Assembly: GCA_023390775.1 (NCBI GenBank)
Contig: JAEWCF010000067.1
Coordinates: forward strand, 1-11,751
Source of the DNA: Bacteroidota bacterium
GTDB lineage: Bacteria > Bacteroidota > Bacteroidia > Flavobacteriales > Flavobacteriaceae
DNA: 11,751 nucleotides
Direction: 5' to 3'
In this document: in pieces, positions 1-7,808 of the stretch
Layout of the letters: each line of letters starts with the position of its first letter
Position numbering within the stretch: position 1 is the stretch's first letter
The notes under the pieces: generated by a model
Told to the model about the DNA's origin: nothing
Seen by the model: only the letters and a program-made list of their open reading frames with translations
Databases searched by the model: none
Position numbers and translations under genes: made by a program

Positions 1-63
1 CCACCAGCCACCAGCCACCAGCCACCGGCCACCAGCCTCCTGCCACCGGCCACCAACCACCAA
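1..63. repeat. Degenerate heptamer tandem array, nine units
   Basis: Nine consecutive 7-base units fill this stretch with no change of phase. The commonest unit is CCACCAG (positions 1-21 and 29-35). Variants are CCACCGG (22-28, 43-49), CCTCCTG (36-42) and CCACCAA (50-63). The array begins at or before the window edge, so its true length is unknown. It lies 25 bases upstream of the helicase promoter and is clearly non-coding. Its last units differ by one base from the CCACTAA units of the array at the other end of the window. Similar short heptamer arrays occur in intergenic DNA of some Bacteroidota; their function is not known to me. Confidence 0.9.
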
Positions 64-87
64 AGCACATTTAACAATTCCCAACCC

Positions 88-116
88 TTTGCAACCCGAA
101 TAATAGCGTAGTTTTG
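88..116 (+). promoter_or_regulatory. Bacteroidota-type promoter for the helicase gene
   Basis: TAGTTTTG at 109-116 matches the phylum's -7 consensus TAnnTTTG. TTTG at 88-91 fits the -33 element, with a 17-base spacer, inside the TTG-N17-23-TAnnTTTG spacing reported for Flavobacterium. Transcription would begin a few bases after 116, leaving a very short untranslated leader before the ATG at 136. The match is by eye; no start site has been mapped. Confidence 0.65.
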
Positions 117-135
117 CAAAATTGCACAAAAGCCA

Positions 136-1662
136 ATGCCGGAAAAGAATTTTGAGGTTGAATTAGAGGAAAAAAAGGAGCTGTACGGATACCAGCAGGG
201 GGATATCGACGCGATCTTCTCCCGTATGGAACAGGTCGCACCCAATTACCACCTGCTGTACCAGTTGCCAACCGGCGGCGGAAAGACCGTGATTTTTTCG
301 GAGATCGTGCGGAGGTACCTTTCCAACCATGACAAAAAAGTGGTGGTGCTTACCCACCGGATCGAACTCTGCAAGCAGACCTCGCGCATGCTGACGGGTT
401 TCGGGGTGACCAACAAGATCATCAACAGCAAGATCAAGGAGTTGCCGGACCAGAACGATTACATGTGTTTCGTGGCCATGGTCGAAACCCTCAAAAACCG
501 CATTTACGACCAAAAGCTCCATCTGGACAACATCGGGCTGGTGATCATCGACGAGGCACATTACAACTCCTTCCGTAAGTTGCTTGGCTTTTTCAAGAAC
601 GCGTTCATTCTCGGGGTAACCGCCACGCCGCTGAGTTCCAACATCAAGCTCCCCATGAACCAGAATTATGACGAGCTGATCGTCGGGGATACCATCGAAT
701 CGCTGATCCAGAAAGGGTACCTCGCCCGTGCCCACACCTACGCTTATGACGTGGGGCTCACCTCGCTCAAGGTGGGGATCAATGGTGATTATACGGTCAA
801 ATCGTCGGAGGAATTGTATTCCAACGTCACGATGCAGGAAAAACTGCTGCACGCCTATACCGAGAAATCCCTCGGCAAGAAAACGCTCATCTTCAACAAC
901 GGGATCAACACATCGCTCTATGTGTATGAAATGTTCAAGGAGGCCGGGCATCCCATTCGCCACCTCGACAATACCAGCAGCAACGAGCAGCGCCGCGAGA
1001 TCCTGCACTGGTTTAAGAAGACGCCTGGCGCGGTATTGACCTCGGTGGGAATCCTGACCACGGGTTTTGACGAACCCACTGTGGAGAGCATCATTTTGAA
1101 CCGCGCCACCAAATCCCTGACCCTTTATTTCCAGATGATCGGGCGCGGATCGCGGAAACTTCCGGGCAAAGATTCCTTTATCATCATCGATTTAGGGAAC
1201 AACGCCGCGCGGTTCGGGCTGTGGAACCAACCGGTTGACTGGCAGCACATCTTCCGGGCCCCCGAATTTTACCTCGAAAACCTTCGGGACGACGCCGAGA
1301 TCGAAATGCATTTCCGGTATGTTATGCCGGCTGCGGTCCGGGAGCGGTTCTCCAAGACGGAAAACGTGGACCTCGACATCGAACATGAATTCCGGATGGC
1401 CGTCCGCAACAATCTCAGGCCCAAGATCGTAGTTGAAAAATCGCTTGCCCAGCACGCGGCCATGTGCGTCGACAATGCCGATGAACTTTCGCAGGCGCGC
1501 ACCCTTGCCAAATTGTTGAGTGAGGACATCGATTGGCGGATGAAGAAGTTCGCTTCAATGTTGAGCCATGTCAGCAAAAACTATCGCGAGTGGCTCATCG
1601 AAGATTATCGGCAAAAACTCGCTCTTGCCATTGGCAGGTTATGGCGCGAAACCCGGCTATAA
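136..1662 (+). CDS. SF2 DEAD/DEAH-box helicase (SSL2/COG1061-like)
   Basis: A 508-residue ATP-dependent nucleic-acid helicase of superfamily 2, expected in the cytoplasm. Visible motifs in order: a Q-like region LYGYQQGDI (16-24), Walker A PTGGGKT (45-51), motif Ia LTHRIEL (72-78), motif II DEAH (139-142), motif III VTATP (161-165), motif V TTGFDEP (308-314) and motif VI QMIGRGSR (333-340), including arginines expected to contact ATP. All core motifs look intact, so the enzyme should be active. The last ~150 residues lie outside the two RecA folds and carry no motif I recognise; they may set substrate specificity. ATG 136 follows a well-placed promoter and lacks a Shine-Dalgarno sequence, normal for this phylum. 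It points the same way as the polysaccharide operon but is separated by 195 bases with a second promoter, so it is probably an independent gene. The family assignment is firm; the cellular role (repair or RNA metabolism) is not. Confidence 0.92.
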   Translation: MPEKNFEVELEEKKELYGYQQGDIDAIFSRMEQVAPNYHLLYQLPTGGGKTVIFSEIVRRYLSNHDKKVVVLTHRIELCKQTSRMLTGFGVTNKIINSKIKELPDQNDYMCFVAMVETLKNRIYDQKLHLDNIGLVIIDEAHYNSFRKLLGFFKNAFILGVTATPLSSNIKLPMNQNYDELIVGDTIESLIQKGYLARAHTYAYDVGLTSLKVGINGDYTVKSSEELYSNVTMQEKLLHAYTEKSLGKKTLIFNNGINTSLYVYEMFKEAGHPIRHLDNTSSNEQRREILHWFKKTPGAVLTSVGILTTGFDEPTVESIILNRATKSLTLYFQMIGRGSRKLPGKDSFIIIDLGNNAARFGLWNQPVDWQHIFRAPEFYLENLRDDAEIEMHFRYVMPAAVRERFSKTENVDLDIEHEFRMAVRNNLRPKIVVEKSLAQHAAMCVDNADELSQARTLAKLLSEDIDWRMKKFASMLSHVSKNYREWLIEDYRQKLALAIGRLWRETRL

Positions 1663-1680
1663 CGTTTGCGATTAACATCG

Positions 1681-1727
1681 TTTTAACTTAAAATCAGGCA
1701 GATATTCGGCAAAAAAAATAGTTAAAA
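1681..1727. repeat. AT-rich inverted repeat downstream of the helicase
   Basis: TTTTAAC at 1681-1687 is the exact reverse complement of GTTAAAA at 1721-1727, with a 33-base loop. The left arm is also the start of a compact palindrome, TTTTAACTTAAAA (1681-1693). No U-tract follows, so this is not a convincing intrinsic terminator for the helicase. An operator or chance pairing in AT-rich DNA are both possible. Confidence 0.3.
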
Positions 1728-1742
1728 TGCGCTCACTTATGC

Positions 1743-1756
1743 GAAATGTGCATTTC
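1743..1756. repeat. Short 6-bp inverted repeat upstream of pelF
   Basis: GAAATG (1743-1748) and CATTTC (1751-1756) are perfect reverse complements separated by TG. The site lies about 55 bases upstream of the putative pelF -7 box, a position where an activator or repressor could bind. The stem does not extend beyond six pairs. Function is speculative; it is listed because this is the only intergenic region that could carry control sites for the five-gene operon. Confidence 0.3.
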
Positions 1757-1784
1757 ATCGAGTATATAAAGCGTTGAACTGATG

Positions 1785-1818
1785 TTTTTTTCTGTCGTGC
1801 GATCATGCGGTAATTTTG
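1785..1818 (+). promoter_or_regulatory. Putative promoter of the Pel-like operon
   Basis: TAATTTTG at 1811-1818 is a perfect match to the Bacteroidota -7 consensus TAnnTTTG. The expected -33 position holds only a T-rich stretch ending in TTCTG (1785-1794), an imperfect TTTG, so basal strength may depend on an activator. Transcription from about 1824 would give a leader of roughly 30-35 bases before the ATG at 1858. No other good TAnnTTTG match was noticed in 1663-1857. Confidence 0.55.
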
Positions 1819-1857
1819 CTTCGTAAGGGATAATTGTGTGATCCCCGCAGCATTAGC

Positions 1858-3399
1858 ATGAAAAAGAAGTACGACGTTTTGCTGATATTGGAAGGTACTT
1901 ACCCGTTTAACGGCGGAGGTGTCTCGACCTGGGCGCACATGCTTTGCACCAAGGTCCGCAATGTCAATTATGCGCTGTATTCCATCAATGCGGATTTCGA
2001 GACCAAGCCAAAATACGAACTGAGCGACAATGTGACCGAGGTGGTCCAGGTGCCGCTCTGGTCGCCGCTTGAACCCCGCGAACTCCTTTCTTACGGCAAG
2101 AAGTACCACAAATTCGTGGCCCGCAAGGAGCAGGACGACGATCAGCAGATCCGGACCGAATTCCTTCCCGTATTTGAAAAACTCATCACCAATATGTACG
2201 CGGACAACCTCGATCCCGAAGAATTGGACGAGGTGCTCTTTGATATGTGGAGGTATTTCCAGAAACACGATTACAAGAAAACCATGAAGAGCCCGCTGGT
2301 GTGGCGAGCCTTCTGCTATCATGTGAGCGACGTGCTTTCCACCGAAGCGAATTGCGAGGCCACCCTTTACGACCTGACCGTCGGCATGCGCTGGCTGTAC
2401 CGTTTCCTTTTGCCGATTTCGATCAACGTGCCGCGCGCCGATATTTCGCACCTGACCATTTCCGGTTTTCCGGTCATTCCCGCGCTCGTGCTTAAGTACA
2501 AGTACGGAACGCCGATGATCGTGACCGAGCACGGTGTGTTCATTCGTGAGCGCTTGATCGCGATCAACTCATCGGAATATTCGTTCTTCCTCAAGAAAAT
2601 GCTGATCAAATTGTCGGAGGCCATCACCGGGCTGGTGTATTATAAGGCCGATGAGATCCTTTCGGTCAACAAATTCAACATGATCTGGGAGAAACTCTAC
2701 GGGGCAAGCACCGACAAGATCGATGTCATCTACAACGGAATCGATCACCAATTGTTCGCGCCGGCACCGAAACCTGCCGCTTTGGAGGGTACACCGACGG
2801 TGGTTGCTGCCGCGAGGATCTTCGAGCTTAAGGACATCATCACAATGATCCGTTCATGTGATGTGGCGCGACGCCAGATCCCGAACGTCAAATTCCTGGT
2901 TTACGGCGACAAGAATGCAGTTCCCGAATACACCAAGCAATGTGAGGACCTCATCGACGAACTTGGCCTGCGCGACAATTTTGTACTAGCCGGTTACCAC
3001 GCGAGCCCTCACACCTTGTTCTGCGAAGGGGATATATCAATCCTGACCTCAATCTCCGAGGGATTTCCGTACACCGTCCTTGAGTCGATGAGCTGCGGGA
3101 TTCCCGTGGTGGCCACCGATGTTGGCGGCGTTACCGAAGCCCTTGACGAGTCCTGCGGGTTCATTTGCAAGCCAAAGGACCACGTTGAGATCGGAAACAG
3201 GGTGGTGGAACTTCTGCAAAATGAGGAACTTCGCAAAAAAATGGGAATAAACGCACGCCGCAAGGTCGTGGAGAACTTTACAATTGGTAAATTTATCCAT
3301 GAATATGAACAGGCCTACGAACGTGTTGCCCGCAGGGAAGCCAAAGAAGTTGTCGAACCGATATTCCTACAGTTAGAACAACGCCAGGCGGCTTCCTAA
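1858..3399 (+). CDS. pelF: PelF-type GT4 glycosyltransferase
   Basis: A cytoplasmic retaining glycosyltransferase of family GT4, expected to build the Pel backbone from UDP-sugar. From ATG 1858 it is 513 residues, close to P. aeruginosa PelF (about 507). The N-terminal Rossmann half shows LEGTYPF then GGGVSTW (11-25), a signature of PelF-type enzymes, followed by TEHGVFIRER (223-232). The C-terminal half has IYNGID (291-296) and the GT4 EX7E motif EGFPYTVLE (E401, E409) followed by CGIPVVATDVGG. A TTG at 1834 in frame would add eight residues, but the family starts right before the first beta strand, and ATG 1858 gives MKKKYDV directly ahead of LLILEG, so the ATG is preferred. There is no signal peptide and no membrane span. 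It is the first gene of the operon and is followed by the matching transporter pelG, a pairing conserved in Pel loci. The exact sugar cannot be read from sequence. Confidence 0.93.
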   Translation: MKKKYDVLLILEGTYPFNGGGVSTWAHMLCTKVRNVNYALYSINADFETKPKYELSDNVTEVVQVPLWSPLEPRELLSYGKKYHKFVARKEQDDDQQIRTEFLPVFEKLITNMYADNLDPEELDEVLFDMWRYFQKHDYKKTMKSPLVWRAFCYHVSDVLSTEANCEATLYDLTVGMRWLYRFLLPISINVPRADISHLTISGFPVIPALVLKYKYGTPMIVTEHGVFIRERLIAINSSEYSFFLKKMLIKLSEAITGLVYYKADEILSVNKFNMIWEKLYGASTDKIDVIYNGIDHQLFAPAPKPAALEGTPTVVAAARIFELKDIITMIRSCDVARRQIPNVKFLVYGDKNAVPEYTKQCEDLIDELGLRDNFVLAGYHASPHTLFCEGDISILTSISEGFPYTVLESMSCGIPVVATDVGGVTEALDESCGFICKPKDHVEIGNRVVELLQNEELRKKMGINARRKVVENFTIGKFIHEYEQAYERVARREAKEVVEPIFLQLEQRQAAS

Positions 3400-3436
3400 T
3401 TACCGATCGATCCTGCACAGCCCCCAAACCTACTGC

Positions 3437-5047
3437 ATGGAACACCAGAATGAAAATATCAAGTCCCTGATTCTTGACATCAGGGAAAAAGTCGGCAGGC
3501 CCGTGTCCAACCGGGTCGTGGTGGCTACGATAGAGTCGCTCGGAATCCGCAATAAGGATACCGAAGCCGATTATGGAATTCCTACCATCTACGAACTCGC
3601 CGACCTTGTTTACCATGAACTGACGCATTCCCAGGAACACGCCGGCGCCCGCAATGTCAAGGAGCGCGAGGCCGTCCTGAATTCACCCGCCCAGGTCCAG
3701 GTTTCGGATTACCTGAAGATCAAGGCACGCCTCTTTGTCGAATATTACCCCAAGGGCATTTTGCATCTTTTGCCCGTTGTGCTCCAGATCGGGGCGATCA
3801 TCGTTTTTGGATACTCGCTTTGGACCTTCGTCGGATTCAATCACGTGCAGTCCACCGCGGTCGTGCTCGGGGTCATCATCGGGCTGGTTTCGACCGCCGG
3901 TTTTGTGCAGGTCATAGGCCGGCAGGCGTCTTTCTATTGGAATTATGAGGATTTTCCCATGGTCAGGGAAACGGTCAATTACCTCTTGCGCGTCGGGTCG
4001 ATCGCCATCCTCGCCGTTTTGGGCGTGATCGCGCTGCTCAACGTCTTTATCTATCTGTACCCGTTCAAGGTATTGGTTGTAATTTCGGCCTATGCCTTCA
4101 TGATCGGGTTATTGCTCCTGGTCCTTGCACCTTTGCACACGATCAACCAGCGATGGGTGATCTCACTTTCGATATTTGCCGGCACCGCCGTCGCCATTTT
4201 GCTCAAATCTTTCACGCCCGTCCATGTCTACCTGACGCACTGGCTTGGGATCGGGACGGCAATCGTGATCTCACGCGTTTTCCTCACGCGGTATTTTGCC
4301 AAGAAGATCGGGAAGAAAAAGACCGATGGCCTTGAGGTAAAGCCCGAGGTGGTGATTTACCACAATTACCAATATTTTCAATACGGCGTATTCCTGTACA
4401 TCTTCATCTTCCTGGACAGGATCGTCGCCTGGTCGGATACCGGCAACGGGCCCATTCCTTTCATTGTCTATTTTGAGAAGAATTATGAATTGGGGATGGA
4501 CCTCGCCATCCTGGTTTTCCTGTTGCTCACGGGTGTGCTCGAGTACAGCATCGCGTCCTTCACGCGTTTCATCGACATCGGCCAGAAACTCACCAAGTAC
4601 AACGAACCCGAAGCCTTTAACCGCCAGCTCCGCAAGATGTACTGGCAGCACATCGGGATGCTATTTGTTACGGCACTGGGAGTTTTCATCCTGATTTACT
4701 ACATCATGAATGCCTCCTGGGGCTATCAGGGGCAATTCAACGAAGAGTTATTGTCACTGAGCGTAAAGGTCTGCCTGATAGGCGGTACCGGATATTTCCT
4801 GTTGGCCTGGGGCATGCTCAACACCTTGTATCTTTTTACGCTGGGCCAGCCGGCGAGGCCCCTGCGCGCGATCATGGCCGGATGCCTGATCAACCTGATC
4901 CTGGGCTTTGCCCTTAGCAGGACGGCGGGATATGAATACAGTGTGGCGGGAATGCTTGTGGGCTCTGCGGTTTTTATGTATCTTACGCTAAAGGCAAATC
5001 TCCATTTCTTCAACAACCTCGATTATTACTACTATGCGGCTTATTAA
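3437..5047 (+). CDS. pelG: PelG-type polysaccharide transporter
   Basis: A polytopic inner-membrane protein of 536 residues, expected to move the PelF product across the inner membrane. About twelve hydrophobic spans can be read: near 110-131, 140-160, 186-208, 211-231, 239-256, 264-284, 313-331, 354-374, 405-424, 439-463, 475-493 and 500-520, matching the twelve-helix MOP/Wzx-like plan of PelG. A basic loop (about 285-304) and the position directly after pelF support the call. It is some 80 residues longer than P. aeruginosa PelG (about 456) because roughly 105 soluble, charged residues precede the first helix; that segment contains IYELADLVYHELT (51-63) and no motif I can name. ATG 3437 is the only plausible start nearby and the extension reads as an ordered protein rather than spurious upstream sequence. 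The last 14 bases overlap the next gene. The family call rests on context and topology as well as sequence resemblance. Confidence 0.85.
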   Translation: MEHQNENIKSLILDIREKVGRPVSNRVVVATIESLGIRNKDTEADYGIPTIYELADLVYHELTHSQEHAGARNVKEREAVLNSPAQVQVSDYLKIKARLFVEYYPKGILHLLPVVLQIGAIIVFGYSLWTFVGFNHVQSTAVVLGVIIGLVSTAGFVQVIGRQASFYWNYEDFPMVRETVNYLLRVGSIAILAVLGVIALLNVFIYLYPFKVLVVISAYAFMIGLLLLVLAPLHTINQRWVISLSIFAGTAVAILLKSFTPVHVYLTHWLGIGTAIVISRVFLTRYFAKKIGKKKTDGLEVKPEVVIYHNYQYFQYGVFLYIFIFLDRIVAWSDTGNGPIPFIVYFEKNYELGMDLAILVFLLLTGVLEYSIASFTRFIDIGQKLTKYNEPEAFNRQLRKMYWQHIGMLFVTALGVFILIYYIMNASWGYQGQFNEELLSLSVKVCLIGGTGYFLLAWGMLNTLYLFTLGQPARPLRAIMAGCLINLILGFALSRTAGYEYSVAGMLVGSAVFMYLTLKANLHFFNNLDYYYYAAY

Positions 5048-5846
5048 AATGTTTTTGTTTCTTTTGCCTTCGGTTCTTGCCGGGGCCGTTCCCGCCCCTT
5101 CCGTGACCAAAAGCACCGTTTTGGTTTGCTACGGCCGGTTGAACCCTGCCGATATCCGCGGGTACAATTACGTCATCCTCGAATCGCAGTTTTACAATGT
5201 TTATGAGCTGCGCAAGATCAAGTCGCAGAACGGAAAGGTGCTGGCCTACATCAGCGTGGGGGAGGTCAATGCCAACGCACCGCATTACGCCAAACTCAAG
5301 GGCTTGACCGTCGGCAAGAACGAAATTTGGGACAGCTATTACCTGGACCTGGATTCGGAGAAAACCCGCAAGGTCCTAATGGATATCATCAAGGCCAAGA
5401 TCGATATGGGTTACGACGGATTCTTCCTTGACAATGTCGACCATTACACCTCGTTTGGCGCTCAGCCAAAGCAACGCGCGACCCTGGTTTCCTTCCTGAA
5501 GCAGATCTTTGAGGCCTATCCGGAACAGACATTCCTGCAAAATGCCGGGCTTGAGCTGGTACCGGACACGGCTCCGTATGTGGATGCGGTCATCATTGAA
5601 TCCATCGCCACCGATTATACCTTCGCCGACAAGAAATACAAGATGCGCGACCAGGCTCAGTTCGACCAGTACGTCACCAGGCTCAATACGGTAAGGGACC
5701 AGTACAAGCTCCCCGTGATCCTCATTGAATATGCCGATACCAAGGCACTGCACGACGAGATCGTCAAACGCATAAGGCCCCTTAAATTTGAATACTTCAT
5801 CGGGAAGATCGACCTGCAGTCCATTCCCGAGTACCACAACAGATGA
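5034..5846 (+). CDS. Secreted GH114 glycosidase, PelA hydrolase-domain homologue
   Basis: A 270-residue protein resembling the GH114 (TM1410-like, endo-alpha-1,4-polygalactosaminidase) TIM barrel that forms the N-terminal domain of PelA. Residues 1 to about 20 are a signal peptide with R2 and K5 before the hydrophobic core and small residues near AGA/VPA; no lipobox is present, so a soluble periplasmic or secreted protein is expected. Family motifs are YISVGE (72-77), GYDGFFLDNVD (126-136), NAGLEL (170-175) and VIIES (186-190). D133 and E189 are candidate catalytic acids; the latter sits where PelA's essential glutamate would be expected. ATG 5034 is preferred over the in-frame ATG 5049 because it supplies the positive charges of the signal peptide. 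It starts inside the end of pelG and its stop overlaps the next start, so translation is coupled to both. In PelA this domain is fused to a deacetylase; here it stands alone. It may trim the polymer or clear it from the periplasm. Confidence 0.85.
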   Translation: MRLIKMFLFLLPSVLAGAVPAPSVTKSTVLVCYGRLNPADIRGYNYVILESQFYNVYELRKIKSQNGKVLAYISVGEVNANAPHYAKLKGLTVGKNEIWDSYYLDLDSEKTRKVLMDIIKAKIDMGYDGFFLDNVDHYTSFGAQPKQRATLVSFLKQIFEAYPEQTFLQNAGLELVPDTAPYVDAVIIESIATDYTFADKKYKMRDQAQFDQYVTRLNTVRDQYKLPVILIEYADTKALHDEIVKRIRPLKFEYFIGKIDLQSIPEYHNR

Positions 5847-7807
5847 TACTGCTCACCAGTTCCATAGTCACCGGTTTTGTGCGGCTTTGCCTTTTGCTGC
5901 TGTTCCTGTATTACCTGAACCGAAAGTTCGTCAACCGGTCCGACTCAAACAATTTCCTCGAATTCCTCGTCCATCATTGGTTCCGATACGGGGCGATCAT
6001 CGCGCTCATGTTGTTTGCAACCGTTCAATTGGGCATGTATGACCTGCTGAATTGCCTCGTGATCCTCAGCCTGGTCATGGCGCTGGATATTGTCGGAGTC
6101 GCCCGCCTTCGGAATTTCAGGAGCTACATCGACACCTTCGGCCGGCGCCATCTTTTGGGTGCGATCAAACGGGTGGAATTGCGAAAGCCCCTTCGCACCT
6201 GGTTGGATTTCAAGAGGAAACGCGACCAGAACGGAAAACGTTATTACATATTCATCCTCATCGTGGTGCTTGCCGCCGCGGCATTTGGCAGCAGGTTCTA
6301 TTTCCTGAAATTCGACCAGTATGCGCTATCGTCCATGTGGCTAGACGACCTTCAGAAAGTCATGGATTTTGACAAGCAGATCTGGTTCATGAACGAGGTC
6401 CGGGTCAACGGTGCGCTGGCCTTCACTAACTTTTACGGTAAAATATCGGGCGTGAGCCCTGAAATGGCGCTCGAGTCGGTGGGCATACTGGAATCGGTGC
6501 TGCTTTCGATCGTGATCTTTTGGGTAGTGCGCAAAATCACGCTCTCGGCCATCATCGCGTCGATTGCGGCCGCCATGCTCTTTGCCCTGGCGTTCACCCT
6601 GACACCCATCAACATTTATTTTTTCCTCCAGAGCAAACCCATTTTTTTGGCAATGAGCCTCGGTTTTCCCACGATGGTCTACCTGCTTAGGCCCGGACTG
6701 CTCAAATTCAGGAAGCACAATTATTTTTTTGCGATCCTCCTCGCTTTTGTCGCCATAGGCCTGATCGATGTTTTTACCCTCTACGTGCTTTTCCCACCGT
6801 TCATCCTGCTGGCCGTAATTTTCACCCGCCGCAAATCGCTTTCCTATTTCTGGCTTGGCTTGCTGGCGTACCTCGTGGCATCGGTTATCGTCCTGGGAAT
6901 ATACGCCGCCGTGTGCGCATGGTTGGAGATCGACCTGCTGATCTTTATGCACTCGAGCTTGTTATCGGTAAGTACCTACACCTATGTGCCCCAGTTGATC
7001 ATACCTTTTGACCGGCTCGTCACGTTTTACCAGTTGGGCTCTTGGGCCGTGATGGCGGTTTTGCTGATCTATATCTTCGCATTCAGGGAAAAGTGGGGCG
7101 CTTCGTTCGCGTTTTTGCTTTATTTCAACGCCCTTGTACAAATCGGAAACATCCCAAGTTCATGGATCGATACCGATTTGCTCAACCAGGCGCTTTCGGT
7201 GTTCATGCCGGTTGTTGTGGGGATAGGCCTGGCAGCCGTACTGCGGATCTTTAAACCCGTGGGCGAACGGTTCCGGCGGTATTCGATGCCGGTGTCCATT
7301 TCGGTGGCGGCCCTCCTGGTCGGAGCGGCTGTATGGTTGCAACGGGGTCCCGCATCGGCACTGACGCTTTCCCCGAGCGGCCCCAAACTCGTGCTCGACG
7401 CGTACGACCGAATCTCAACGACCTACTTTCCTTATTCATATGCCGTGGTAAATGACAATTACACGCAGGTGATGAGCACGGACAAGCACTTTTTCATGAA
7501 TTATTCGGACTTCCTGTATGAGTATCCCGCGCAGGATTCGATCTATTTCCGCCATCGTCCCAATCCCAAATTTTTCAAGAAAAACCCGCAGCACGTCATC
7601 CCCAAGAGTATCCTCCTGTTCGTTTTCGAGGGCGGAAGCGACCAACAGGGCGACGAGGGCGACATTTCCCCTTTGCTCATGGATCAGGTGGCGATGCTCA
7701 AAAAGCGGGGCCGAAAGGTGGAAATTTTTTATGAGCGCGACCGGCTCCGGGTTTATGAAATCGTCAATGAACCCGGCGAAAGCAAGATCGACGACCTAAT
7801 TTTTTAA
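5843..7807 (+). CDS. Polytopic membrane protein of unknown function, GT-C-like topology
   Basis: I do not recognise this 654-residue protein. Hydrophobic spans lie near 8-26, 48-64, 66-86, 135-154, 213-230, 234-253, 257-283, 293-311, 313-327, 335-360, 398-414, 418-434, 449-468 and 481-500. A strongly basic loop (87-134) and shorter basic loops at 284-292, 329-332 and 470-480 should be cytoplasmic by the positive-inside rule. That places the acidic segment 155-212, with MWLDD (165-169) and DFD (175-177), in the periplasm, and likewise the soluble C-terminal 150 residues. A membrane body with an acidic first large outer loop and a C-terminal outer domain recalls GT-C glycosyltransferases, but no family motif is certain. 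Its ATG shares bases with the previous stop (ATGA), so it is stoichiometrically tied to the Pel proteins. Since PelD and PelE are not seen, it may act as the inner-membrane partner of PelF and PelG; a sugar transferase acting on the polymer is the alternative. Confidence 0.8.
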   Translation: MILLTSSIVTGFVRLCLLLLFLYYLNRKFVNRSDSNNFLEFLVHHWFRYGAIIALMLFATVQLGMYDLLNCLVILSLVMALDIVGVARLRNFRSYIDTFGRRHLLGAIKRVELRKPLRTWLDFKRKRDQNGKRYYIFILIVVLAAAAFGSRFYFLKFDQYALSSMWLDDLQKVMDFDKQIWFMNEVRVNGALAFTNFYGKISGVSPEMALESVGILESVLLSIVIFWVVRKITLSAIIASIAAAMLFALAFTLTPINIYFFLQSKPIFLAMSLGFPTMVYLLRPGLLKFRKHNYFFAILLAFVAIGLIDVFTLYVLFPPFILLAVIFTRRKSLSYFWLGLLAYLVASVIVLGIYAAVCAWLEIDLLIFMHSSLLSVSTYTYVPQLIIPFDRLVTFYQLGSWAVMAVLLIYIFAFREKWGASFAFLLYFNALVQIGNIPSSWIDTDLLNQALSVFMPVVVGIGLAAVLRIFKPVGERFRRYSMPVSISVAALLVGAAVWLQRGPASALTLSPSGPKLVLDAYDRISTTYFPYSYAVVNDNYTQVMSTDKHFFMNYSDFLYEYPAQDSIYFRHRPNPKFFKKNPQHVIPKSILLFVFEGGSDQQGDEGDISPLLMDQVAMLKKRGRKVEIFYERDRLRVYEIVNEPGESKIDDLIF

Positions 7808-7808
7808 C

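Noticed and set aside
1..63. CRISPR array
   Set aside because: The 7-base units are contiguous without spacers, and no cas genes are present.
163..1008. A 281-codon minus-strand open frame inside the helicase gene
   Set aside because: It is antisense to intact helicase motifs and has no recognisable domain or promoter.
1679..1727. Intrinsic terminator for the helicase gene
   Set aside because: The arms are AT-rich with a 33-base loop and no U-tract follows.
1834..1857. TTG as the start of pelF
   Set aside because: It would add eight residues not expected before the first beta strand of a PelF-type enzyme; ATG 1858 starts in the family-typical place.
1672..2532. A 286-codon minus-strand open frame reaching into the intergenic region
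   Set aside because: Most of it is antisense to pelF and its translation shows no domain; only its 3' part covers the intergenic DNA, where it has no coding character.
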